Positions 54,348-61,566 of a stretch of 63,449 nt of DNA are shown piece by piece (the stretch's first letter is position 1; every line of letters begins with the position of its first letter). Source of the DNA: an uncultured Bacteroidia bacterium (lineage in GTDB: Bacteria > Bacteroidota > Bacteroidia > Bacteroidales > ML635J-15). The stretch spans positions 1 to 63,449 of the forward strand of contig CADCCZ010000009.1 in NCBI GenBank assembly GCA_902800045.1, given 5' to 3'. The position numbers and the translations under genes were made by a program. Below the pieces are notes generated by a model that had not been told where the DNA came from, made no database searches, and saw only the letters and a program-made list of their open reading frames with translations.

Positions 54348-57300
54348 TTATCTTTCGAGTACTACCTTTACGGTTTCGGTTCCGTTGCTAGTTGAAACGC
54401 GGACGAAATACATTCCGTTTGGCAGGTTGCTCATGTCGATAGCCGAGCTGTTGCCTGCAACATTGCTGCTGACAACGGTTGTGCCAATGCTGTTGAAGAT
54501 TTCGATGCTGTCGATTTCATCGTTCGAAGCAATATTCAGCATTCCTGTTGTCGGGTTGGGGAATATCGACATTTCTGTTGACATTTCTGTAGGTGCGGAA
54601 ACTGTTCCAACGCAGAAGTTTATAGTTTTTGTGGAGAATGCAACAGAGCCGTCGATAGACAGGAGGGTTTCGTTTGTGTTAAGGTTGGTGAATGAAGCAT
54701 CGCCGGCGCCCAATGAATATCCCATAATTGAAAATCCTGCAAGTCCGTTTCCTCCGCTGTCGTAGAGATTGAAGGTGTAGCATCCTTCGCCGAGGCAGAA
54801 GTCGGTTACAACAGGGGTTCCTGTATATTCGCCGGCATTGCCGCTGTAGAGAACATTGTTTTCAGAATCCTTGATGTCCCAAGTTGTCTGGTCGTTCGAA
54901 TAGTCGGCTGTAAGGCTCAGGCGGAAACCTTCGCCGCTGTGCGACTGTATGTTGAAGTTGGCTGTTTTTGGGGTTTGATTTTCGTTTTCACCACCATTTA
55001 CAGTTGTTACAACAAACGATATCGAGCCTTGACCTTCGGGAATTACAACCGGGTCGAAAGTGATGTTTTCCGTTGCTCCTGCAGCAAGGCTAACTTCAAA
55101 TGTTTGTTGTGCGCTGAGTTCTCCGCAGGTGTACGATGCTGTAATTGATGATACTGTAAAGTCGCTGTTGTTTTTAACCTTTATTGTAGGCTGTGCCTGT
55201 GGATATCCGCAGTAGTCGCCAGTTGGTTCCACAACACTTAAGATGCTGACATTGCCCGAAGAAACCAATACGTTGCGCGACTTGCTATTGTTGCTCATAT
55301 CTTCGTCGGCTTGTCCGTTTGGTTGCGAAACAGTGAATACAAATGCATAGCTGCCTGCTTCGAGTGTAATTTCATCGAAGCTAACATTTGCTGTTTCGTA
55401 TTGTGCAAGGCTGCCGGTCCAGTTGGTTGAAACTGGTGTTCCATCGTTTATGGTATAGCTGACTGTTGCCGAGGTCAGGTTTGCTGTTCCAAGGTTCATG
55501 ATGGTGATTTGCGGCTGGAATGTTGCTTCCTGTACCGACATTGCAGTTGCAGGTGCAATGATTGACTGAATTGTTGCATCGTTTTCGTTGGCACCTTCTA
55601 CAACCATAACCGTTTGTATGTATGGTTCGCGGAATTGGCGTGTAATAACAAGGTCGAGTTCGCCAGTTTCGGTCAGTGCTGGGAATGTGAGTTCTGCGCT
55701 TGTGCCGTTGCCTGTGTATTGTGCATCAAGAAGAACGCCGTCCTTGCTAAGTGCAATGTACGAAAGGTCTTCGGCAGTAACTTCGAGCGATGTTGTGCCT
55801 ACTGGTACAATGTTTGAATATTCGGGTGTCATTTGTGATGGAACGCCAACGTACGGCATCAACGACGGGTCGCCCATAAGGGTATATATTTCCCAGTAGT
55901 ACTGTATGTTGTCGGATGTAGACGAATTTACAGCGAAGTTACCTATGAATACAATCTCGCCAGCCGAAACATGCGGGTCTTCGCCTCGTTCGTGGAACAG
56001 ATGGTCGTAGGCGCCAAGTCCGGTTGCTTCGTAGGTCGGGTTTACGTTGATGGTCTGCATAGTTCCTACCGACCAGTAGAAGTCTTCGTCCCAGATGGTG
56101 CTGTTTGTTCCGCCGATGTGACCTACAGCACCCTTGCCGACCGAGCGGAGCAACGTCTCGCCGAAGCATTCGGTATCGAATTTGTTCGATAGGCAGCAGT
56201 TACCGATACTGAAGAAATATTGGCCTTCGTTCTGCAGGTTCGAAACATCGGAGATGTTGAATTCGGGATCCTGCCAGCCGTTTGGGTCGCAGTGTGCCGA
56301 GTAGTTTACAAAGCCTACACCTTCGCTAATCTGTGCCTTTATTGCATCACCGCTTGTGTGGCTTTCGGGCGAGAGGTAAACAGTTGTGTTAACGTTGTGT
56401 CCATCGTTGAAATAGTATTGTGTGGCATAGTTTATCTGTCCGTTTCCGTTGATGTCGTCGTACTGATAGCTGCCATCGTAACCGGCAACAAGCACAGCAT
56501 CACCCAAGTATGCGGGGTCTGGGAAGGTGTATTGCTCGAACATCAAGGTCTTTTCGATCTGTGGTGTAAGCTGCGAAACGTTCTGAGCCGAGAAACGACC
56601 GAAGAACATGTCGGGGATGTAGTCGTTGGCACCGTCGAAGCAAACCTTATATACATCGGTGTAGTGGTCGTTTTCGGTACCCATAATGCTTTGTCCATGC
56701 GAAAGTTTTGAATATTGTACCGAAATCTGTGCGGTGTCGCCTACATAGAGTACGTACGATGGGGCAGGGTCTTCTGCTGTAGCGGCGTCGTAAAGTCCTT
56801 GCATATATGTCTTTACTGCACTTTCGGTTCTTCCAATTTCATCGGTGTAGGCGGTTACAACATTGAAACCTTTTTTGGTTTTCCATGCTATGAACGGCTG
56901 CAAGGCTTCCTCGAACATACGGTCGGCAACGATGACGTACTTTATCGGGTAGTGCATTTCAGCGTTGCGGGTTCGCTTGTAGTTCCAAATCTTGCTGTAC
57001 ATAGCCTCGAATGCCGGCGAGTACTTGCTGTCCTTGATGGCTGTGCTGCGCTGGTCGGCATTGCGGAACGAAAGAGTAACGGAAATGTCGTCGCGGACGG
57101 TAAGTGCATTGTCGGCAATGTCGTATGCAAATGGGTTAATGATTACCTTTACCAGACGGATTCCACGCATGATACCAGCTTCCTCGATTGTAACGGTTTC
57201 GGGCGAATACAGGCCGCCATTCGAGTAGATTGCATTCTTCTTAAACGGAACATCTTCCTTCTTCTGGTTCTTGAACAGCGAAGGCTGGCAAGGTACAATC

Positions 57301-57662
57301 ACCTGCTCGAAACCTGCATCGGCAAGACTAACAACCTTTTCGGAGTTAACCGTAACATTGGCAACGATTTCGGCGCACATAGGCACTTCAATCATTTTTA
57401 CCATTACTGGCAGTTGCGGATAGCCAATCTGGTTGTTTGTGATGTAGCCGTCGATGGCAATCTTGGAGTATATTTCTCCGTTTTCGATTGTGCGTGTCAG
57501 CGAAATTTCCGACAGCTTGCTTGTAAAACTCAAAGTCGAACTGGTGTTTTCGACGATTTCGGTGGCGTTCTTTCCGCCGTTGATTGCAACTGGAACCAAT
57601 GCCTGTGCGAAGCATGCAGCACCGATGGCAAGTCCAATAATCACAGATAATAGTTTCTTCAT
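54348..57662 (-). CDS. Second gingipain-like C25 cysteine peptidase with T9SS tail
   Basis: 1,104 residues. Start ATG 57660-57662 with the signal peptide MKKLLSVIIGLAIGAACFAQ; an upstream in-frame extension to 57830 crosses the promoter. A propeptide is followed by the C25 domain with catalytic histidine in VNYSAHCDPNGW and nucleophile in SIGNCCLSNKF, then DEDFYWSVG and MGDPSLMPYVG. An Ig-like domain, CARDB-like domains (QPTIKVKNNSDFTVSS; QPQITIMNLGTANLTSA) and a type A T9SS sorting domain (IFPNPTTGMLNI ... GMYFVRV) come after. It lacks the PKD and InlB repeats of the larger paralogue. Cleavage specificity is unknown. Confidence 0.9.
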   Translation of the reverse strand: MKKLLSVIIGLAIGAACFAQALVPVAINGGKNATEIVENTSSTLSFTSKLSEISLTRTIENGEIYSKIAIDGYITNNQIGYPQLPVMVKMIEVPMCAEIVANVTVNSEKVVSLADAGFEQVIVPCQPSLFKNQKKEDVPFKKNAIYSNGGLYSPETVTIEEAGIMRGIRLVKVIINPFAYDIADNALTVRDDISVTLSFRNADQRSTAIKDSKYSPAFEAMYSKIWNYKRTRNAEMHYPIKYVIVADRMFEEALQPFIAWKTKKGFNVVTAYTDEIGRTESAVKTYMQGLYDAATAEDPAPSYVLYVGDTAQISVQYSKLSHGQSIMGTENDHYTDVYKVCFDGANDYIPDMFFGRFSAQNVSQLTPQIEKTLMFEQYTFPDPAYLGDAVLVAGYDGSYQYDDINGNGQINYATQYYFNDGHNVNTTVYLSPESHTSGDAIKAQISEGVGFVNYSAHCDPNGWQDPEFNISDVSNLQNEGQYFFSIGNCCLSNKFDTECFGETLLRSVGKGAVGHIGGTNSTIWDEDFYWSVGTMQTINVNPTYEATGLGAYDHLFHERGEDPHVSAGEIVFIGNFAVNSSTSDNIQYYWEIYTLMGDPSLMPYVGVPSQMTPEYSNIVPVGTTSLEVTAEDLSYIALSKDGVLLDAQYTGNGTSAELTFPALTETGELDLVITRQFREPYIQTVMVVEGANENDATIQSIIAPATAMSVQEATFQPQITIMNLGTANLTSATVSYTINDGTPVSTNWTGSLAQYETANVSFDEITLEAGSYAFVFTVSQPNGQADEDMSNNSKSRNVLVSSGNVSILSVVEPTGDYCGYPQAQPTIKVKNNSDFTVSSITASYTCGELSAQQTFEVSLAAGATENITFDPVVIPEGQGSISFVVTTVNGGENENQTPKTANFNIQSHSGEGFRLSLTADYSNDQTTWDIKDSENNVLYSGNAGEYTGTPVVTDFCLGEGCYTFNLYDSGGNGLAGFSIMGYSLGAGDASFTNLNTNETLLSIDGSVAFSTKTINFCVGTVSAPTEMSTEMSIFPNPTTGMLNIASNDEIDSIEIFNSIGTTVVSSNVAGNSSAIDMSNLPNGMYFVRVSTSNGTETVKVVLER

Positions 57663-57684
57663 CGTAAATAAAATTTTATGGAAG

Positions 57685-57692
57685 CAAAGATA
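57685..57692 (-). promoter_or_regulatory. -7 promoter element TATCTTTG (minus strand)
   Basis: TAnnTTTG match 23 bases upstream of the protease ATG. It fixes the start at 57662. Confidence 0.6.
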
Positions 57693-57764
57693 AAATTTAT
57701 TTACGATTTTGAGATTTTCGATTGAGGATTTTTTTTCGACTGCAGAAAATTTCTCAACACACAT

Positions 57765-57844
57765 TACCGCAGGTTTTTGCCCAAGTTTAACGCCCTTAAG
57801 GTTTTTAAGGACCTTAGGGCGGAGGGGCAAACAACATTGCGGTA
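57765..57844. ncRNA. Three-stem nested structured element
   Basis: Three nested stems: TACCGCA (57765-57771) with TGCGGTA (57838-57844), TTTGCCC (57776-57782) with GGGCAAA (57825-57831), and CGCCCT-AAGGT (57791-57802, one bulged T) with ACCTT-AGGGCG (57811-57821). All pairs are perfect apart from the bulge. It could be a structured RNA or a mobile palindromic element. The strand is not determined. Confidence 0.5.
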
Positions 57845-57883
57845 TTTCTCGCTGTCTGATGCCATTCCTCGTTGCATATTGTG

Positions 57884-57905
57884 GCGACGCAATGCATTGC
57901 GTCGC
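57884..57905. repeat. Perfect GCGCAA-type palindrome
   Basis: A 22-base perfect palindrome with core CGACGCAATGCATTGCGTCG, flanked by CTACAACGATTAA. The same type, with variant bases, is at 14294, 31417, 53374 and 60974. Confidence 0.7.
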
Positions 57906-58008
57906 TACAACGATTAATTTTTATATAATAATACCACATCTTAATATGTGTAAATATCTATTTCGTCTATTATTGCATTTTCCCTATTGCCGATACCAAA
58001 CAATGCTA

Positions 58009-58041
58009 TACTTTTGCAGTGTATTACTTCACTAATACACT
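58009..58041 (+). promoter_or_regulatory. Promoter and GntR (YtrA-type) operator of the ABC operon
   Basis: The -7 element TACTTTTG is at 58009-58016. An exact inverted repeat AGTGTATTA (58018-58026) / TAATACACT (58033-58041) lies right after it, over the expected transcription start. The spacing and GTGTA/TACAC arms fit YtrA-subfamily GntR operators, and such a regulator is encoded in the operon. Autoregulation is the likely result. Confidence 0.75.
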
Positions 58042-58081
58042 AACGAACAAAAACAAAATAATGTTTATAATATAAATAGGT

Positions 58082-58990
58082 ATGATTGAGATTAAAGACA
58101 TGAATTTCGGGTATGTGCCGCAGAGAAGAATCTTCGACAACCTGAACCTTTCGCTCGAGGCAGGACACATTTACGGTCTGCTTGGGAAAAACGGCGTGGG
58201 CAAGACAACCCTGCTGAAAATTATTTCGGGACTTCGCTTCTGCAACAGCGGAACGGTCTCGGTATTTGGAATGAAGCCAGAAAAGCGCAATCCGGAAATG
58301 CTCTCCGACATTTACTTCGTCACCGAGGAAATGGATGTGCCGACAGTAAGCGTGCGCGACTATGTAAAGATTTATGCACCGTTCTATCCGAACTTTAGCT
58401 TAGCCGAATTCGAAGACTACTTGCATCAGTTCGAAATCGTCGATATGGAGCAGAAGCTGACAAAGATGTCGCACGGACAGAAGAAAAAGGTGCTCGTGAG
58501 CTTTGCGCTTGCCACCAACACCAAGTTATTAATTATGGACGAGCCGACCAACGGAATGGACATCCCGTCGAAAAGCACCTTCCGCAAGGTGGTGGCATCG
58601 GCAATTACCGACGACAAGGCGTTCATCATCTCCACCCATCAGGTGCGCGACCTGCAGAATGTAATCGACGCCGTGCTGGTGCTCGACCGTGGCGAAATCC
58701 TCCTCAACGCCGACATCAACACCATTTGCGACCGCCTCACTTTCAAGGTTCTGTCGGCCGATGAGTACAACGAACTGTCGGCTCAGGGCAAGGTACTCTA
58801 CAGCGAGGACAACATTGCCGGCAAGGTGGCCGTTTGCACCCACATCGACGATGCCGACGACAAGTTCGACATGGAACTGCTGTTCTGCGCGGCAATCTCG
58901 GCAAGGGAAAGGATGCGCGAAATCTTCGCCGAAAACGAAAACGGCAAATCGAGGTTTGCAAGTGAAATGGAAACTAAGTTGAACAATTAA
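58082..58990 (+). CDS. ABC transporter ATP-binding protein
   Basis: 302 residues. Walker A GKNGVGKTT (35-43), Q-loop region TEEMD, signature MSHGQKKK (~130), Walker B LLIMDEPTNGMD (~150) and the H-loop STHQVRD are all present. The C-terminal ~80 residues are an extra domain typical of YtrB/BcrA-type exporters. It is the first gene of an operon with a membrane partner, a GntR regulator and a GIN-domain protein. The exported substrate is unknown; such systems often answer cell-envelope stress. Confidence 0.92.
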   Translation: MIEIKDMNFGYVPQRRIFDNLNLSLEAGHIYGLLGKNGVGKTTLLKIISGLRFCNSGTVSVFGMKPEKRNPEMLSDIYFVTEEMDVPTVSVRDYVKIYAPFYPNFSLAEFEDYLHQFEIVDMEQKLTKMSHGQKKKVLVSFALATNTKLLIMDEPTNGMDIPSKSTFRKVVASAITDDKAFIISTHQVRDLQNVIDAVLVLDRGEILLNADINTICDRLTFKVLSADEYNELSAQGKVLYSEDNIAGKVAVCTHIDDADDKFDMELLFCAAISARERMREIFAENENGKSRFASEMETKLNN

Positions 58991-58996
58991 AAAAGT

Positions 58997-59707
58997 ATGG
59001 CTATGAAAAATATATCATTCTATCGTATCGGATTGCTTTTCAAGCGTTATTTCTGCGAAAACTGGAAAAAGGATGTCATCGTAGCAGCAATAATATTCGC
59101 TGTCGAGATGCTTACTTCACTGGAACAGGAAACTTCTGACATTTCTTGGTTTTTGCTTTTCGTTTTCTTCATCCTCTATTCGGGACGCATATTCGGTATG
59201 CTCGGGAAACCGCAGAGGGCAATCAACTACCTTATGCTTCCTGCCAGCGGATGCGAGAAACTCACAGTAAACCTCATCCTAAGCCACTTCTACTACCCGA
59301 TTCTGCTCATTGCGGCTTCGTGCCTCGGAATCTGGGCTAGTTCGTTCTTCTGCTATTTCATATACGACGAGTTTACATTCAAGAGCATCAATTATATGGG
59401 CATTGTCGGTTCGTCCACGATATGGTATGCTTGTCTGGCCCTGCTTCTCAACAATGCCATAATGATGTTTGGCTCGGTGTATTTCCGTAAGGCTGCAGTA
59501 ATAAAGACTTTGCTTTGCGAGGCTGCGTTCTTTATGCTGTATGCAATTGTTATGGTGCTGTTTATTTTCAAGACGGTCATTAACGAAATGTATGTTACAG
59601 CCGACAAAATCGAATACGGGAATGTGATACTGATAGTGTTTATGCTCTGTGTGACAGTATTTTTCTGGGTTTTGAGTTATTTCAGACTAAAGGAAACGGA
59701 GGCTTAG
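58997..59707 (+). CDS. ABC-2-type membrane protein
   Basis: 236 residues with about six membrane segments (IIFAVEML, FLLFVFFILYSGR, LILSHFYYPILLIAASCLGIW, GIVGSSTIWYACLALLLN, LLCEAAFFMLYAIVMVLF, ILIVFMLCVTVFFWVLSYF). It lies six bases after the ATPase gene and is presumably its permease. No precise family is recognised. ATG 59003 is an alternative start two codons in. Confidence 0.78.
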   Translation: MAMKNISFYRIGLLFKRYFCENWKKDVIVAAIIFAVEMLTSLEQETSDISWFLLFVFFILYSGRIFGMLGKPQRAINYLMLPASGCEKLTVNLILSHFYYPILLIAASCLGIWASSFFCYFIYDEFTFKSINYMGIVGSSTIWYACLALLLNNAIMMFGSVYFRKAAVIKTLLCEAAFFMLYAIVMVLFIFKTVINEMYVTADKIEYGNVILIVFMLCVTVFFWVLSYFRLKETEA

Positions 59708-59708
59708 T

Positions 59709-60092
59709 ATGGACTTTTCAGAATCAAAGGCTATCTACCAGCAGATTGCCGACTATGTGTGCGAGCAAGTCCTGATGGGCAGGTGGAAGGAAAACGACAG
59801 GATACTTTCGGTGCGCGAACTCGGCGTACAGCTCGAGGTAAACCCCAACACGGTGCTTCGCGCCTACGATTTCCTGCAACGCTACGGAATAATCACCAAC
59901 AAGCGGGGCGTTGGATATTTCGCTGCCGAAGATGCCATTGCAAAAATCAAGGAACTCCGTCGCGAAAGGTTTGTAAACAAGGAACTTCCGCACATTTTTC
60001 AGGAAATGGAGCTTCTTGGAATCGAAATAGGTGAATTGAGTGAATATTATAACGAATTTTTAAAAGCAAAGAAAGATGAAAAAGAAAACTAA
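59709..60092 (+). CDS. GntR-family (YtrA-type) transcriptional regulator
   Basis: 127 residues. A winged-helix DNA-binding domain occupies residues ~1-75 (IYQQIADYVCEQVLMGRWKE, SVRELGVQLEVNPNTVLRAY, GVGYFA). A short C-terminal helical region replaces a ligand domain, as in the YtrA subfamily. It follows the permease by one base. It is expected to bind the inverted repeat at 58018-58041 and to repress the operon. Encoding the regulator third rather than first is less usual. Confidence 0.9.
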   Translation: MDFSESKAIYQQIADYVCEQVLMGRWKENDRILSVRELGVQLEVNPNTVLRAYDFLQRYGIITNKRGVGYFAAEDAIAKIKELRRERFVNKELPHIFQEMELLGIEIGELSEYYNEFLKAKKDEKEN

Positions 60093-60783
60093 CATAATGC
60101 TATTCAGTGGATTAGCTGTAATATTTATACTGATGGTTGTGGGCGTATTGACTTGTTTTTCGGTAAAGGACAACGAGATAACTACTTTGCCTAACAAACC
60201 CGAAAAGGTCGACATTCGCGAATTGGAATCGTTCGATGCCATTGAAAATGAAGGAATATGCGATATTGTTTTCGTGCAGTCGGATAGGTCTGCTGTTGAA
60301 ATATCTGCACCTGAAAGATATATAGAACGATTTGAGACTGATGTTGATAATGGCGTTCTGCGCATTGATGTTTTGGGTAAGATCAAAGGAAGAAATGACG
60401 AAAAATTTAGCATCAAGGTATATTCGCCTACTTGCAAGTCAATAAAGAATGAAGGCGTAGGCAAGATTAGCTGCGACTCGCTTCGCGCCGACACTTTGAT
60501 TGTTAAGAATGAAGGCGTAGGCTCGATAGAGTTGAACAAACTGGTGGTTTCCTGCCTGAAAGCCGACAACGAGGGCGTTGGCAAAATCAAAATCGAAGTG
60601 CTTGATGCAAACTATGTCGGCCTCGACAACGAAGGCGTCGGAAACGTGTGCATTTCGGGCAAAGCCGAGACTGCAGAGCTCATAAACGAAGGTGTTGGCA
60701 AGATTGACGCTACCGAGCTGGACTGCGAGGATGTCGGTTTTTCAAACGAGGGATTGGGCAAGGTGTTGACAAAGAAGAATTAA
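60076..60783 (+). CDS. GIN-domain (DUF2807-like) membrane-anchored protein with NEGVGKI repeats
   Basis: 235 residues. An N-terminal membrane segment (LFSGLAVIFILMVVGVLTC) is followed by a right-handed beta-helix-type GIN/DUF2807 domain. The repeat NEGVG(K/S/N)(I/V) occurs at about five regular ~20-residue steps (IKNEGVGKISC, VKNEGVGSIEL, DNEGVGKIKI, DNEGVGNVCI, INEGVGKIDA), with a last diverged NEGLGKV. It overlaps the regulator gene by 17 bases. The role is unknown; GIN proteins commonly accompany envelope-stress ABC/regulator operons in Bacteroidota. Confidence 0.8.
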   Translation: MKKKTNIMLFSGLAVIFILMVVGVLTCFSVKDNEITTLPNKPEKVDIRELESFDAIENEGICDIVFVQSDRSAVEISAPERYIERFETDVDNGVLRIDVLGKIKGRNDEKFSIKVYSPTCKSIKNEGVGKISCDSLRADTLIVKNEGVGSIELNKLVVSCLKADNEGVGKIKIEVLDANYVGLDNEGVGNVCISGKAETAELINEGVGKIDATELDCEDVGFSNEGLGKVLTKKN

Positions 60784-60869
60784 AATTTGTATTAAGCGAA
60801 CAATTGGCAAGGTTTTTGCCGAACAATAAAGGAATCACATACATACATAAATTACTTACTGCATAAAAA

Positions 60870-60896
60870 GAGTTCGTTCCCCGCGGACTCTTTTTT
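60870..60896 (+). terminator. Rho-independent terminator
   Basis: GAGTTCG pairs with CGGACTC with one G-T pair around a seven-base loop. Six T follow. Ends the ABC operon. Confidence 0.85.
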
Positions 60897-60898
60897 AG

Positions 60899-61021
60899 TT
60901 TCAAGTTTCTATGGGCTGACGCCCGTTTCTATGTTTCTGGTTCAACGTATAAGGTTCAAAGATTTGATGATTGTAGCGGCGCAATGATTTGCGCCGATTG
61001 CAATGATTTGCGCTAAATATA
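60899..61021. repeat. Mosaic intergenic repeat cluster
   Basis: TTTCAAGTTTCTATGGG, mini-hairpin GGGCTGACGCCC, TTTCTATGTTTCTGG, TTCAACGTATAAGGTTCAAA, and CGGCGCAATGATTTGCGCCG (60974-60993), then a half copy GCAATGATTTGCGCT. Same modules as at 12374, 31375 and 53319. Confidence 0.7.
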
Positions 61022-61269
61022 ATATGTGTACAATCTATAGAATTTGTCAATTCGTTAATAATTAAATGTTTATAAAAAATATTAACAAAAATTAAATTTA
61101 ATTAACAATAATTCAAATTTTTTAATTTATTTTGCGGTCTTATATTGCGTAAAATAGTATAAATGTTGAACTTAAAAAAAATATGAAATTTTTTTCAAAT
61201 CCCAGGCAACGAAATCGCATTTTAAGTTGTCATAGGGTTAGATGAAAATATATAAATTTAGAAAAAACA

Positions 61270-61566
61270 ATGAATACGACTATGAATAAGAAGTTTGTTA
61301 TTGCGCTGATAGCCATGATGATATCTGGTATCAGCTATGCACAGACTGTGCAGATCGACCCGCGCTTGGAAAAGGCGTACAGCCTTGAACAGCTCCAGCG
61401 CATGCAAAAAGAGACTCCTCTAATTCTCGAGCTTCTCAACTACGAGCTTGACTACTCGTGGTACATCGCCGAGCCGGAGATGCAGCAGAAGATCGACGAT
61501 TTGGAATACCTCTACTACAAGGATCCCGAGATGTATAACGCAACGAAAGGGTACAGCAATGAATAA
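61270..61566 (+). CDS. Small secreted protein preceding a giant surface protein
   Basis: 98 residues; ATG at 61270, with a second at 61282. The signal peptide is KKFVIALIAMMISGISYAQ. The mature ~70 residues are aromatic and acidic (LEKAYSLEQLQRMQKE, ELDYSWYIAEPEMQQK, YLYYKDPEMY). The family was not recognised. Its stop overlaps the next start (ATG at 61559), so the two are translationally coupled. A chaperone, an anchor or a regulator of the large partner is possible but unproven. Confidence 0.65.
   Translation: MNTTMNKKFVIALIAMMISGISYAQTVQIDPRLEKAYSLEQLQRMQKETPLILELLNYELDYSWYIAEPEMQQKIDDLEYLYYKDPEMYNATKGYSNE

Larger units (their letters stand above)
57663..58081. other. 419-base divergent intergenic region
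   Basis: No gene. It holds the protease promoter, the three-stem element (57765-57844), a palindrome (57884-57905), and the promoter and operator of the ABC operon (58009-58041). Each is listed separately. Confidence 0.7.
60784..61269. other. 486-base intergenic region with repeat modules and A/T-rich leader
   Basis: No gene. It holds the terminator (60870-60896), repeat modules (60899-61021), and a very A/T-rich stretch (61030-61170) before the secreted-protein pair. The exact promoter is not clear; TATTTTG near 61128 and TATATTG near 61141 are imperfect matches. Confidence 0.6.

Noticed and set aside
56715..57650. Long plus-strand open frame opposite the second C25 peptidase
   Set aside because: Antisense mirror of a well-supported gene, cysteine-rich by frame effect, with no family likeness.
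57663..57830. In-frame N-terminal extension of the second C25 peptidase
   Set aside because: It crosses the promoter and buries the signal peptide. It also overlaps the structured element.
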